Below, piece after piece: positions 56,546-64,000 of a DNA stretch of 64,000 bases. The DNA is taken from positions 1,984,001-2,048,000 of the forward strand of contig NZ_CP025794.1 in NCBI RefSeq assembly GCF_002906655.1. Direction: 5' to 3'. The position numbers and the translations under genes were made by a program. The stretch's first letter is position 1, and each line of letters begins with the position of its first letter. Source of the stretch: Vibrio hyugaensis. Lineage in GTDB: Bacteria; Pseudomonadota; Gammaproteobacteria; Enterobacterales; Vibrionaceae. A model generated the notes under the pieces. It was not told where the DNA came from. It did not search any database and saw nothing but the letters and a program-made list of their open reading frames with translations.

Positions 56546-57200
56546 TATTGCCTCCGGAGGATTCATCATTGGATGAGTCATCTTGCCCAGAGGCGCTGAT
56601 CTTGCCTCCAGAGGTTAAGTAAGTACGGCTGATCTCACCGTAGTCTTTGAGTTTCAAAACAACAGAAACCGCTTTCGGTAACTCTTGCTTACTTTCCCAT
56701 GTTTTTTTCCACGCTTTGCCATCGTAGAAACGCATATCAAATTCTTCGACCTGAGTCAGAAGCGGTGTCACAATACCTTCTTGTCCAACGGGTGTATCTG
56801 GGTAACGCCACCATACACGCTGTAGAACTTCATCTTTAATGCGATAGCCAACTTTCGTGACTTCACCACGTGGGAATTGCTGCTGGGGATTGTGCCACCC
56901 CAAACGCGCAAACATCACGCCTTTCGCATCCGAATCAAGCAGGTATTCCGACCAAAACAACAACTGCTTTGATGGCTCTTCGCCATTGGTTCGCATCTGA
57001 CGCATGGCCATTTGACGGAAATCGTTATCCATCATCACCATTGCACGTTGCAACTCGTTCAAACGCTGCGTACGTTCTTGCGATAACACATTACTGCGTT
57101 GCACCTGCGAGACCACTTGATAGGCAGCAACGCTTAAGCTCGCAAAAATAGCAATCGAGACGAGCACCTCAATCAAGGTAAAGCCTCGATTCGATTTCAT
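56538..57200 (-). CDS. gspJ: Type II secretion minor pseudopilin GspJ (EpsJ)
   Basis: 220 residues from ATG 57200. Prepilin peptidase site [20 protein letters not shown] with Glu5. C-terminal low-complexity tail of Ser, Asp, Asn and Gly ([14 protein letters not shown]). Part of the pseudopilus tip. Confidence 0.93.
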   Translation of the reverse strand: MKSNRGFTLIEVLVSIAIFASLSVAAYQVVSQVQRSNVLSQERTQRLNELQRAMVMMDNDFRQMAMRQMRTNGEEPSKQLLFWSEYLLDSDAKGVMFARLGWHNPQQQFPRGEVTKVGYRIKDEVLQRVWWRYPDTPVGQEGIVTPLLTQVEEFDMRFYDGKAWKKTWESKQELPKAVSVVLKLKDYGEISRTYLTSGGKISASGQDDSSNDESSGGNNG

Positions 57201-57222
57201 ACTTGATGCCTTATATCGCTTA

Positions 57223-57612
57223 TTACTCCGCAACATAGCTTCTCACCGTCACAACAGGACTCGCTTCTTTTTCAGTTGCGACACTGACATCAAATGCTTT
57301 CAGCAATGGCTGCGCGGTGGCAACAGGAGTTACCTTCCAATACCAAGTTCGCCCCGCTAACTCTTCAGTGCCTTTTTTAGCTTTGAGTTTTTCAGTCGAG
57401 AGCATCACATTGGCCATTTGGTTATCCACAACCATGGCTGCAAACATTTTTTCTTCTAAATAACTGACAGTATTAATGTGTTGACTCACCGAGCGAATCA
57501 CACTGATTGCCGCCGTCGCAAAAATCGCCAATGCGACCAACACTTCCAACAACGTCATGCCTCTAGTATGAAGCGAAGAAGAACCGATACGGCTTTGCTT
57601 AGAATGTCGCAT
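57223..57612 (-). CDS. gspI: Type II secretion minor pseudopilin GspI (EpsI)
   Basis: About 129 residues from ATG 57612. The leader ends TRG, followed by MTLLEVLVALAIFATAAISV with Glu5. It nucleates the tip with GspJ and GspK. Overlaps gspH by 14 bp. Confidence 0.92.
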   Translation of the reverse strand: MRHSKQSRIGSSSLHTRGMTLLEVLVALAIFATAAISVIRSVSQHINTVSYLEEKMFAAMVVDNQMANVMLSTEKLKAKKGTEELAGRTWYWKVTPVATAQPLLKAFDVSVATEKEASPVVTVRSYVAE

Positions 57613-58213
57613 TGTTGTCGTCTTCCAATTCTTCACCAGGCTCTAGTAACAAGATTTCGCCGGTTTCTTTGCCAATAACGCGCCAACCATCGTTAAATGC
57701 GTCGCCATCTTCAGGAAAGAAAGACAAACTAAATGGCGTTACTTCTGCACTAGAGAAAATGAATACCTGAGGTGGCTTCACTTTCTTTTTCTCTTTGTCA
57801 TCTTCTTCCGCAAACATGTCCTCATCAAACAAAGAACCGGGTTCAAATAGTCGGTCGTCATCGTCCCATGCGCCACCACCAAGATCCAATTGCAGCGAAA
57901 TATCGCCTTCCAATTTGGTCTCACTCGGAATCTGTTTCAATTCCAATGGTTGCCATCCATCTTGGGTTAAGCTGAGCAAGACGTAAGTGGATTTCACATC
58001 ATCAACACGTAAACCAAAGTCTTTGCCGCTCAGTACGGCTTCTTCATTCAGTAGCTGTAAGCGCTGGAAAAAGCTTTGAGCATATTGTTTGGAAAGATCT
58101 TTCTGACTGGTAGGCAGGGTCGCTATTACGGCGACTGCGGTAAGAGATAACAAAACCAGCACCAATAGAATTTCTATTAATGTAAAACCACGATGTTTTT
58201 GCATTTGCTTCAT
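57599..58213 (-). CDS. gspH: Type II secretion minor pseudopilin GspH (EpsH)
   Basis: About 204 residues. The leader MKQMQKHRG is followed by FTLIEILLVLVLLSLTAVAV with Glu5. Contains an acidic Asp/Glu-Lys insert (FAEEDDKEKKKVK) in the globular part. A second possible start is ATG 58204. Confidence 0.92.
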   Translation of the reverse strand: MKQMQKHRGFTLIEILLVLVLLSLTAVAVIATLPTSQKDLSKQYAQSFFQRLQLLNEEAVLSGKDFGLRVDDVKSTYVLLSLTQDGWQPLELKQIPSETKLEGDISLQLDLGGGAWDDDDRLFEPGSLFDEDMFAEEDDKEKKKVKPPQVFIFSSAEVTPFSLSFFPEDGDAFNDGWRVIGKETGEILLLEPGEELEDDNNATF

Positions 58214-58235
58214 TAGTGCTGGTTTGAACTTTATC

Positions 58236-58679
58236 TTATTGGAAATCTTGCATGTTCCAGTTGCCGATATCCGACGCAGGGCCTTCACCGCCCTCTTGTC
58301 CATCTGCACCTAGAGTAAAGATATCAATCGTACCATTGTCACCAGGGCTTAGGTATTGGTACTCATTGCCCCATGGATCAGACGGTAGACGCTTAATGTA
58401 GCCACCATCGCGGTAGTTGCGTGGTTCTGGGTTAGATGGTTTGTTTACTAACGCATCAAGACCTTGGTCTGTTGTTGGGTAAACGCTGTTATCCAACTTG
58501 TACATATCCAGTGCATTTTCTAATGCAACAATATCGGTGATCGCTTTTTGTTGGTCTGCTTTTTCTTTGTTACCAAGTAAGTTAGGAACAACAACACTCG
58601 CCAAAATACCTAGGATAACCACAACAACCATCACTTCTAAAAGTGTAAAGCCTTGTTGTTTACTACGCTTAAATTTCAT
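58236..58679 (-). CDS. gspG: Type II secretion major pseudopilin GspG (EpsG)
   Basis: 147 residues. Leader MKFKRSKQQG, then FTLLEVMVVVVILGILASVV with Glu5. The calcium-binding C-terminal loop (NYRDGGYIKRLPSDPWGNEY, GADGQEGGEG) is typical of the main pseudopilus subunit. Confidence 0.96.
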   Translation of the reverse strand: MKFKRSKQQGFTLLEVMVVVVILGILASVVVPNLLGNKEKADQQKAITDIVALENALDMYKLDNSVYPTTDQGLDALVNKPSNPEPRNYRDGGYIKRLPSDPWGNEYQYLSPGDNGTIDIFTLGADGQEGGEGPASDIGNWNMQDFQ

Positions 58680-58739
58680 TATTATCTCCGAAAGTTAGAT
58701 TCAAGCTATATCATCAGTAGACACAGCTTAACTCGAATT

Positions 58740-59960
58740 TTATCCACTCATTAAGTTATTCATTTCCAACATTGGCATCAATGTCGCCATTACGATGAAA
58801 AGTACCAAGCCTGCCATCAATGCAATCAATACTGGGGTGAAAATGCCAAGTGCAATGTTGACCGTAGATTCAAAGTTTTGATCTTGGTTATCCGCAGCAC
58901 GAGTCAACATACTCTCAAGCTCACCACTCTGCTCACCACTAGAAATCATGTGCAGCATCATTGGTGGAAACAAACGAGTTTGATCCAATGCTTTACGTAA
59001 GCTTGCACCTTCTCTTACGTTATCTGCCGCCACCAAAACTTGCTGTTTCACGTAACGATTAGACATAACATCAACCGCGACTCGCATGCCTTCCAAAATC
59101 GGAATAGCACTGGATGTACAAATCGATAGCGTGCGCGCAAATCGCGACGTATTTAAGCCACGAGAAATCTTACCAATCAGCGGTAGGCTAAGGATTTTTC
59201 TATCCCACGCTAAACGAAAGTTCGGTTTTTGTAGTGCCAGCTTAAGCCCGTAAAAGAGCACCACCACCACGATAAAGATGATCAGCCCCCACTCTTGGAC
59301 AAACTCACTCGCAGACAAAAGAAATTGCGTTGATTGAGGTAACTCTTGCCCCATCTGAATGATAGGTTCGATGATCTTTGGAACAACAGAAGAGAGCAAC
59401 AGAGAGACGATACCAACCGCAAACACCACCAATACCACCGGGTAAATCATGGCTTGCAGCAATTTAGAACGCATCTTCTGACGGTTTTCTACGTAGTCAG
59501 CCAAGCGCTCTAACACCGTGTCCAAGTGACCGGATTTTTCACCCGCGGCAACCATTGAAAGGTAAAGTTCGTCGAAAACATGCGGGTAATCCCCCAGGCT
59601 ATCTGCCAGAGGGTAACCTTCCGTGACTTTTGAACGCACGGCGGCAATCATAGTACGAATACGTGGCTTTTCTGCTTGCTCTGATACAGCTTTCAAACAC
59701 TCTTCTAATGGCATACCCGATTGAACGAGTGTTGAAAGCTGGCGTGTGATCAGTGCAAGTTCTGCGGTTTTGATACCACGCTTGAATCCGACTGACCCGC
59801 CTGAAGACTTAGCCGCTTTTGCTTTGGCTTCCACTACCTCGACAGGAATCATTCCCTGTTCTTTTAGGCGTTGGCGCACCTGACGAGCGTTATCCCCTTC
59901 AATTGTGCCTTTCTTCTGCTTGCCTTTCGCATCCAGCGCTTTGTATTCAAATGCTGCCAT
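58740..59960 (-). CDS. gspF: Type II secretion inner membrane protein GspF (EpsF)
   Basis: 406 residues: two cytoplasmic GspF helical bundles and three membrane helices (such as VFAVGIVSLLLSSVVPKII). Polytopic core of the assembly platform. Start and gspE stop share one base (TAATG), implying coupled translation. Confidence 0.95.
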   Translation of the reverse strand: MAAFEYKALDAKGKQKKGTIEGDNARQVRQRLKEQGMIPVEVVEAKAKAAKSSGGSVGFKRGIKTAELALITRQLSTLVQSGMPLEECLKAVSEQAEKPRIRTMIAAVRSKVTEGYPLADSLGDYPHVFDELYLSMVAAGEKSGHLDTVLERLADYVENRQKMRSKLLQAMIYPVVLVVFAVGIVSLLLSSVVPKIIEPIIQMGQELPQSTQFLLSASEFVQEWGLIIFIVVVVLFYGLKLALQKPNFRLAWDRKILSLPLIGKISRGLNTSRFARTLSICTSSAIPILEGMRVAVDVMSNRYVKQQVLVAADNVREGASLRKALDQTRLFPPMMLHMISSGEQSGELESMLTRAADNQDQNFESTVNIALGIFTPVLIALMAGLVLFIVMATLMPMLEMNNLMSG

Positions 59961-61462
59961 TACGCTTCCTTGGTCACTCGCATGACTTCTTCAAGTGAGG
60001 TAATGCCACGGCTCACTTTGCTTAGGCCATCGCTACGAATACTTGGTGTATGCTGACGGACGGCTTTTTCAATTTCTTGTTCACCCGCTTCGCTGTGAAT
60101 CAACTCCTGAACTTGCTCATCCACCATCAGAAGTTCATGAATACCAGTACGACCACGGTAGCCCTTCTGATTGCAGACTTCACATCCTGTCGCACGATGT
60201 AAAACCAGAGATTCATGCTCTTCTAAACCAAACAGTTTCTTCTGTTCTTTATCGGCTTCATAAGGCTCTTTACAGTCCGAACACAAGGTACGAACCAGAC
60301 GTTGAGCAAGCACACCAAGCAATGAAGATGAAATGAGGAAAGGTTCGATGCCCATATCACGTAGACGCGTAATAGCACCCACTGCCGTATTGGTGTGTAG
60401 CGTCGACATAACCAAGTGACCAGTCAGAGACGCTTGCACTGCAATCTGTGCAGTCTCTAAGTCACGGATCTCACCAACCATCACCACGTCTGGGTCTTGA
60501 CGAAGAATGGCACGCAAGCCGCGCGCAAACGTCATGTCGACTTTCGGGTTAACCTGCGTCTGGCCGATACCATCGATATCGAATTCGATTGGGTCTTCTA
60601 CCGTCAGAATATTACGTTCGTTGCTGTTGATCTCTTGCAAGCCCGCGTACAAGGTCGTTGATTTACCCGAACCTGTCGGGCCGGTCACCAAGATGATACC
60701 GTGTGGACGTTGAATCAGGCGACCAAAGTTATCGTGCACCGATGGCGTCATGCCCAAACTGTGTAAATCTAGACGCGTTGCGTTTTTGTCCAATAGACGC
60801 ATTACCACACGCTCACCATGCGATGAAGGCATGGTAGAAACACGAACATCGACTGCTCGGCCACCGATACGCAGAGAAATACGACCGTCTTGAGGGACGC
60901 GTTTTTCTGCGATATCCAGCTTCGCCATTACCTTTACACGAGAAACCAGCAAAGGGGCGAGTTTACGGCTTGGGGTTAAGACTTCACGCAATACACCATC
61001 GACACGGAAACGAATAGAAAGGGTTTTCTCGAACGTTTCGATATGAATATCCGATGCCCCTTCCTTGATAGCTTCACCAAGCATGGCGTTGATCAATTTG
61101 ATGATGGGCGCATCATCTTCAGACTCTAGCAAGTCCTCATCATGTGGCAGCTCTTCTGCCAATGAGAAAAAGTCGTCACTGTCTGCGCCAATGTCTTCCA
61201 TCAACTGACGGGCTTCAGAAGAGTCACGCTGGTAAGCTTCAGTTAGCTTTTTATCGAACGCTTCTTTGTCCATCGGTTGAGGAATAAAGTTTTGTTTCAG
61301 TACACGGCGTACTTCAACCAAAGCCGCAGGGTTGAGCGGCTCGACGTAATACAGGATTGGAGGGCGCTCAGGGTGCTCCGTCTCCAACACCAGTTTAAAG
61401 CGGTTGGCAAAACTGAATGGCAGACGGCGCATGCTTGGCGCTGTGTCTAACATATCAACCAT
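59960..61462 (-). CDS. gspE: Type II secretion ATPase GspE (EpsE)
   Basis: 500 residues, like V. cholerae EpsE. Walker [15 protein letters not shown] near residue 263, Asp box, Walker [16 protein letters not shown] near 330, His box, and a tetracysteine zinc domain (CSDC ... CEVC). It drives pseudopilus assembly at the cytoplasmic face. Overlaps gspD by 8 bp. Confidence 0.96.
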   Translation of the reverse strand: MVDMLDTAPSMRRLPFSFANRFKLVLETEHPERPPILYYVEPLNPAALVEVRRVLKQNFIPQPMDKEAFDKKLTEAYQRDSSEARQLMEDIGADSDDFFSLAEELPHDEDLLESEDDAPIIKLINAMLGEAIKEGASDIHIETFEKTLSIRFRVDGVLREVLTPSRKLAPLLVSRVKVMAKLDIAEKRVPQDGRISLRIGGRAVDVRVSTMPSSHGERVVMRLLDKNATRLDLHSLGMTPSVHDNFGRLIQRPHGIILVTGPTGSGKSTTLYAGLQEINSNERNILTVEDPIEFDIDGIGQTQVNPKVDMTFARGLRAILRQDPDVVMVGEIRDLETAQIAVQASLTGHLVMSTLHTNTAVGAITRLRDMGIEPFLISSSLLGVLAQRLVRTLCSDCKEPYEADKEQKKLFGLEEHESLVLHRATGCEVCNQKGYRGRTGIHELLMVDEQVQELIHSEAGEQEIEKAVRQHTPSIRSDGLSKVSRGITSLEEVMRVTKEA

Positions 61463-63482
61463 TATTCTTTACCATCTGATCGATGAACGCTTGAATTTCT
61501 GCAGGGTGTTTACGATCTTCACCAAATTCAGGCATGACTGGAATCTTAGAGTCATCCATCAACTTCAAGCCTTCTTGCGCTTTATAAAGCTGCTCTGCAC
61601 GAATGAAGTTGTACTTACGCTGAGTGATGCCATCAGCCGTCATACCATCGCGGATGATGGTTGGCTTGATGAATACCATAAGGTTACGTTTTTCTGTTTG
61701 CGTGCTAGTCGACTTGAACAGTTGACCAATGACAGGAATATCACCCAGTAGCGGCACTTTCGATTCACTTTCTAACGCACGCTCATCAACCAAACCACCC
61801 AGAACTAACATCTGACCATCTTGAATCATCACTGAGGTATTCAACTGACGCTTCGCGAAACGTACGTCCACCGCACCATTCGCGCCCAGAACGTTTGATA
61901 CTTCCTGCTCAATAGTCAGTTGCACTGAATCGCCTTCGTTGATTTGAGGCACCACTTTCAGTTTGATGCCTACTTCTTTACGGTCAACTGTTTGGAATGG
62001 GTTGTCGTTATTCGACCCTGCTGTCGAGCCTGTAATTACTGGCACTTCTTCACCAACGATAAATGACGCTTCACCGTTATCCATCACTGTAATGCTTGGA
62101 GAAGATAGAATGTTTGAGTTTGAATCCGATGAAACAGCACTGATCAACGCTGTCCAATCACCCATTACAATACTCATCGCTGCACCATTTACACCGCTAA
62201 GTGCAGATGCCAAAGTTGAGTAGTCACCAGATTCAGTAACATCATATGGCGTACGTTCACCATCTGAGTTTGTGTAGTATTCAGTTCGAGTTTGATCTTT
62301 TGCTTCTTCAAGACCAACCATTACGCTACCAATTGACGCTCCAGAGTTGCCGTATTGAATAACCGCACCTGTTTCTAGGTTACCCCATTGAACGCCAAGG
62401 TTGATGCCGTCGCCTTCAGACATTTCAACGATCAATGCTTCAATCAGAACTTGTGCACGACGGATATCCAGTTGAGAAATCACGTCTTGTAGCGCCATCA
62501 TGATATCTGGCGGCGCAGTCAGCACCAAAGAGTTGGTCGCTTCGTGAGCGGCAATCACCACTTCGCCACGTTGTGAGCTTGATGCACCTTTTTGACCCGC
62601 TTGCTTCTCAGCTTGTAGGTTGTCAGACACCCCTTTTAATACGTCAACCAAGTCTTCGGCTTTCGCATACTTGAGGTAAACCACGCGGTTATTACCTTTC
62701 GTCGCCATTTCAACATCAAGTTGACGAATCAATCGCTTAAGGCGTGCTCGCACTTTGGGATCACCAGAAATCAGGATTGAGTTGGTACGCTCATCAGCAA
62801 CGATTTTAGGCTCAAGGAATTCAGGCGTACTTTTTTGATTCGTCGTTTTGTTCAGGGCCTCAACGATACGAACCATCTCAGCAGCAGAAGCATTGCGTAG
62901 CTCGACTAATTCGATTTCTTTATCACCCGCTTGGTCAACCCGTTTAATGATTTCCGCAAGGCGGTTTACGACCGCGGCACGACCTGTGATCAAAATGATG
63001 TTAGCAGGGTCATAGTGCACTACGTTACCGGCACCCGCGTTATCAATCAGCTGACGCAGCAGTGGAGAAAGTTCGCGAACCGATACGTTACGAACCGCGA
63101 CCACGCGAGTAATGACACTATCGCCTTTCGCACTGCCGTCACCTAAGACTGGAATGGCAGATGTCTTTGAGTCTTTTGCTTTAATGACTTTAAGTACGCC
63201 GTTGTCCATTTCTACAACCGCATAACCATACACCTCTAGTACGTTAAGGAAGAAGCTGTAGTATTGCTCTTCATTTAGAACGTCATAGCTGCGTACGTCG
63301 ATTTTGCCGCGTACTGACGGGTCAACGATGATGGTCTTTTCTAGGTTACGACCAACAATGTTGATGAATTCTTGAATGTCAGTGCCTTTGAAGCTAGCAC
63401 TAAAATCGTTCGCCATCGCACCCGGTGCGCAGAGAAGAGTCCCTGCAAGTAACCAAGCACTTTTGCTAAACCAATGTTTCAC
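61455..63482 (-). CDS. gspD: Type II secretion secretin GspD (EpsD)
   Basis: 675 residues: signal peptide (to about residue 24, PGAMAN), N0 to N3 periplasmic domains ([20 protein letters not shown] starts N0), then the secretin barrel with [16 protein letters not shown] near residue 580 and a short S domain at the end. It forms the outer-membrane channel. A 36-bp gap separates it from gspC. Confidence 0.96.
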   Translation of the reverse strand: MKHWFSKSAWLLAGTLLCAPGAMANDFSASFKGTDIQEFINIVGRNLEKTIIVDPSVRGKIDVRSYDVLNEEQYYSFFLNVLEVYGYAVVEMDNGVLKVIKAKDSKTSAIPVLGDGSAKGDSVITRVVAVRNVSVRELSPLLRQLIDNAGAGNVVHYDPANIILITGRAAVVNRLAEIIKRVDQAGDKEIELVELRNASAAEMVRIVEALNKTTNQKSTPEFLEPKIVADERTNSILISGDPKVRARLKRLIRQLDVEMATKGNNRVVYLKYAKAEDLVDVLKGVSDNLQAEKQAGQKGASSSQRGEVVIAAHEATNSLVLTAPPDIMMALQDVISQLDIRRAQVLIEALIVEMSEGDGINLGVQWGNLETGAVIQYGNSGASIGSVMVGLEEAKDQTRTEYYTNSDGERTPYDVTESGDYSTLASALSGVNGAAMSIVMGDWTALISAVSSDSNSNILSSPSITVMDNGEASFIVGEEVPVITGSTAGSNNDNPFQTVDRKEVGIKLKVVPQINEGDSVQLTIEQEVSNVLGANGAVDVRFAKRQLNTSVMIQDGQMLVLGGLVDERALESESKVPLLGDIPVIGQLFKSTSTQTEKRNLMVFIKPTIIRDGMTADGITQRKYNFIRAEQLYKAQEGLKLMDDSKIPVMPEFGEDRKHPAEIQAFIDQMVKNNG

Positions 63483-63518
63483 GTATGTCTCCCTGAACTT
63501 ACGCTGGTTGCCTAAGTA

Positions 63519-64000
63519 TTACAATTGGATGTAGATGTCGTACTGCTGACCATCACGGTCCACAGTCAAATTCAGTTCTTGCGGGTCGTTCATCACTTGC
63601 ATCAGTTGTACTGAAGATGAAGGGTCACTTAAATCGATCCCATTTAGTTGCACCGCAATATCACCAGGTTTTAGACCGACATCATTAAACAAAGCCGCAT
63701 CACGACCTGGTGAGACGCGATAGCCGACAATTCCACCGTCTTTCTTAACCGGAGAAATGTTGATGTACTTAAATACGCTCTGCGGATCTTTTGCGATTTC
63801 CGCTCGAATTTGATCTAACTTTTCACCCACAGCAGAAGGTTTGTTTGCCTTCGCCGCTTGTGGTCGAGTTGCCTGACGAGTTTCAGACAGCTTTTTGTAT
63901 TCAATCCCTTCAAGCATAAGGGTTTCATCTCGGCCTTGGTTGTCAATAATAACTCGGTCCACCAACACCGCTTTTAATTCTGCTCGCGTTCCATCAATTT
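63519..64000 (-). CDS. gspC: Type II secretion protein GspC (EpsC), C-terminal half
   Basis: The reading frame is open to the right edge of the window, so the start lies outside. The visible 160 residues hold the end of the homology region that binds GspD (IDGTRAELKAVLVDRVIIDN) and a C-terminal PDZ domain (YRVSPGRDAALFNDVGLKPG, VQLNGIDLSDPSSSVQLM) used in substrate selection. First gene of the gspC-N operon. Confidence 0.93.
   Translation of the reverse strand, partial: IDGTRAELKAVLVDRVIIDNQGRDETLMLEGIEYKKLSETRQATRPQAAKANKPSAVGEKLDQIRAEIAKDPQSVFKYINISPVKKDGGIVGYRVSPGRDAALFNDVGLKPGDIAVQLNGIDLSDPSSSVQLMQVMNDPQELNLTVDRDGQQYDIYIQL

Overview
The window is a stretch of chromosome from a Vibrio, probably of the parahaemolyticus/alginolyticus/harveyi group. 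This is inferred from the gene order and from the protein sequences as I know them. The backbone is that of the gamma-proteobacterial chromosome near the origin: coaD-mutM-rpmG-rpmB-radC-coaBC-slmA-pyrE-rph-yicC, gmk-rpoZ-spoT-trmH-recG-xanP, ompR-envZ-greB-tex, bioH-comF-nfuA-nudE-cysQ. A complete Vibrio-style eps/gsp type II secretion operon closes the window. I see no rRNA or tRNA gene, IS element, prophage or CRISPR array.

Layout. 1-2.7 kb: end of a lipopolysaccharide/core sugar locus (GT4 glycosyltransferase, then coaD, a GT90-type glycosyltransferase and dgkA, overlapping end to start). 2.7-11.5 kb: housekeeping block for DNA repair (mutM, radC), ribosomal proteins L28/L33, coenzyme A (coaBC), nucleoid occlusion (slmA), lipid A acylation (lpxL-type), pyrimidines (pyrE), RNase PH and YicC. 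The E. coli dut gene is not between coaBC and slmA. 11.6-30.2 kb: an accessory island between yicC and gmk. It holds a ToxR/CadC-like membrane regulator that is split by a -1 frame change, small membrane and secreted proteins, an EamA exporter and psiE. It also holds a five-gene oligopeptide ABC importer (YejABEF/Dpp-like), divergent from a TonB-dependent receptor gene that leads into DUF3450-ttpC-exbB-exbD-tonB-TPR. That last cluster has the order of the Vibrio TonB2/TonB3 systems and is probably the TonB3-type locus. Together these could form one outer-to-inner-membrane uptake route for a peptide-like substrate, with a CRP-type site upstream of the receptor.

30.5-40.7 kb: gmk, rpoZ, spoT, trmH and recG, then a secreted S9 prolyl-oligopeptidase-type peptidase and the xanthine permease xanP under an obvious PurR box. 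40.7-48.8 kb: a palindromic MITE-like repeat, ompR-envZ (unusually separated), greB, a periplasmic protein with two retropepsin-like DTGA motifs, tex and an unknown protein. 48.9-52.8 kb: bioH divergent from comF, then nfuA, nudE and cysQ. 53.1-64 kb: gspN-M-L-K-J-I-H-G-F-E-D and most of the C-terminal half of gspC, all on the minus strand.

The best leads are: the split membrane regulator; the coupling of a TonB system, a receptor and a peptide ABC importer; the two-active-site retropepsin-like periplasmic protein; and several regulatory or repeat elements that the genes do not explain (PurR box on xanP, receptor promoter region, the repeat next to xanP, the structured repeat before recG, the rph-pyrE attenuator).
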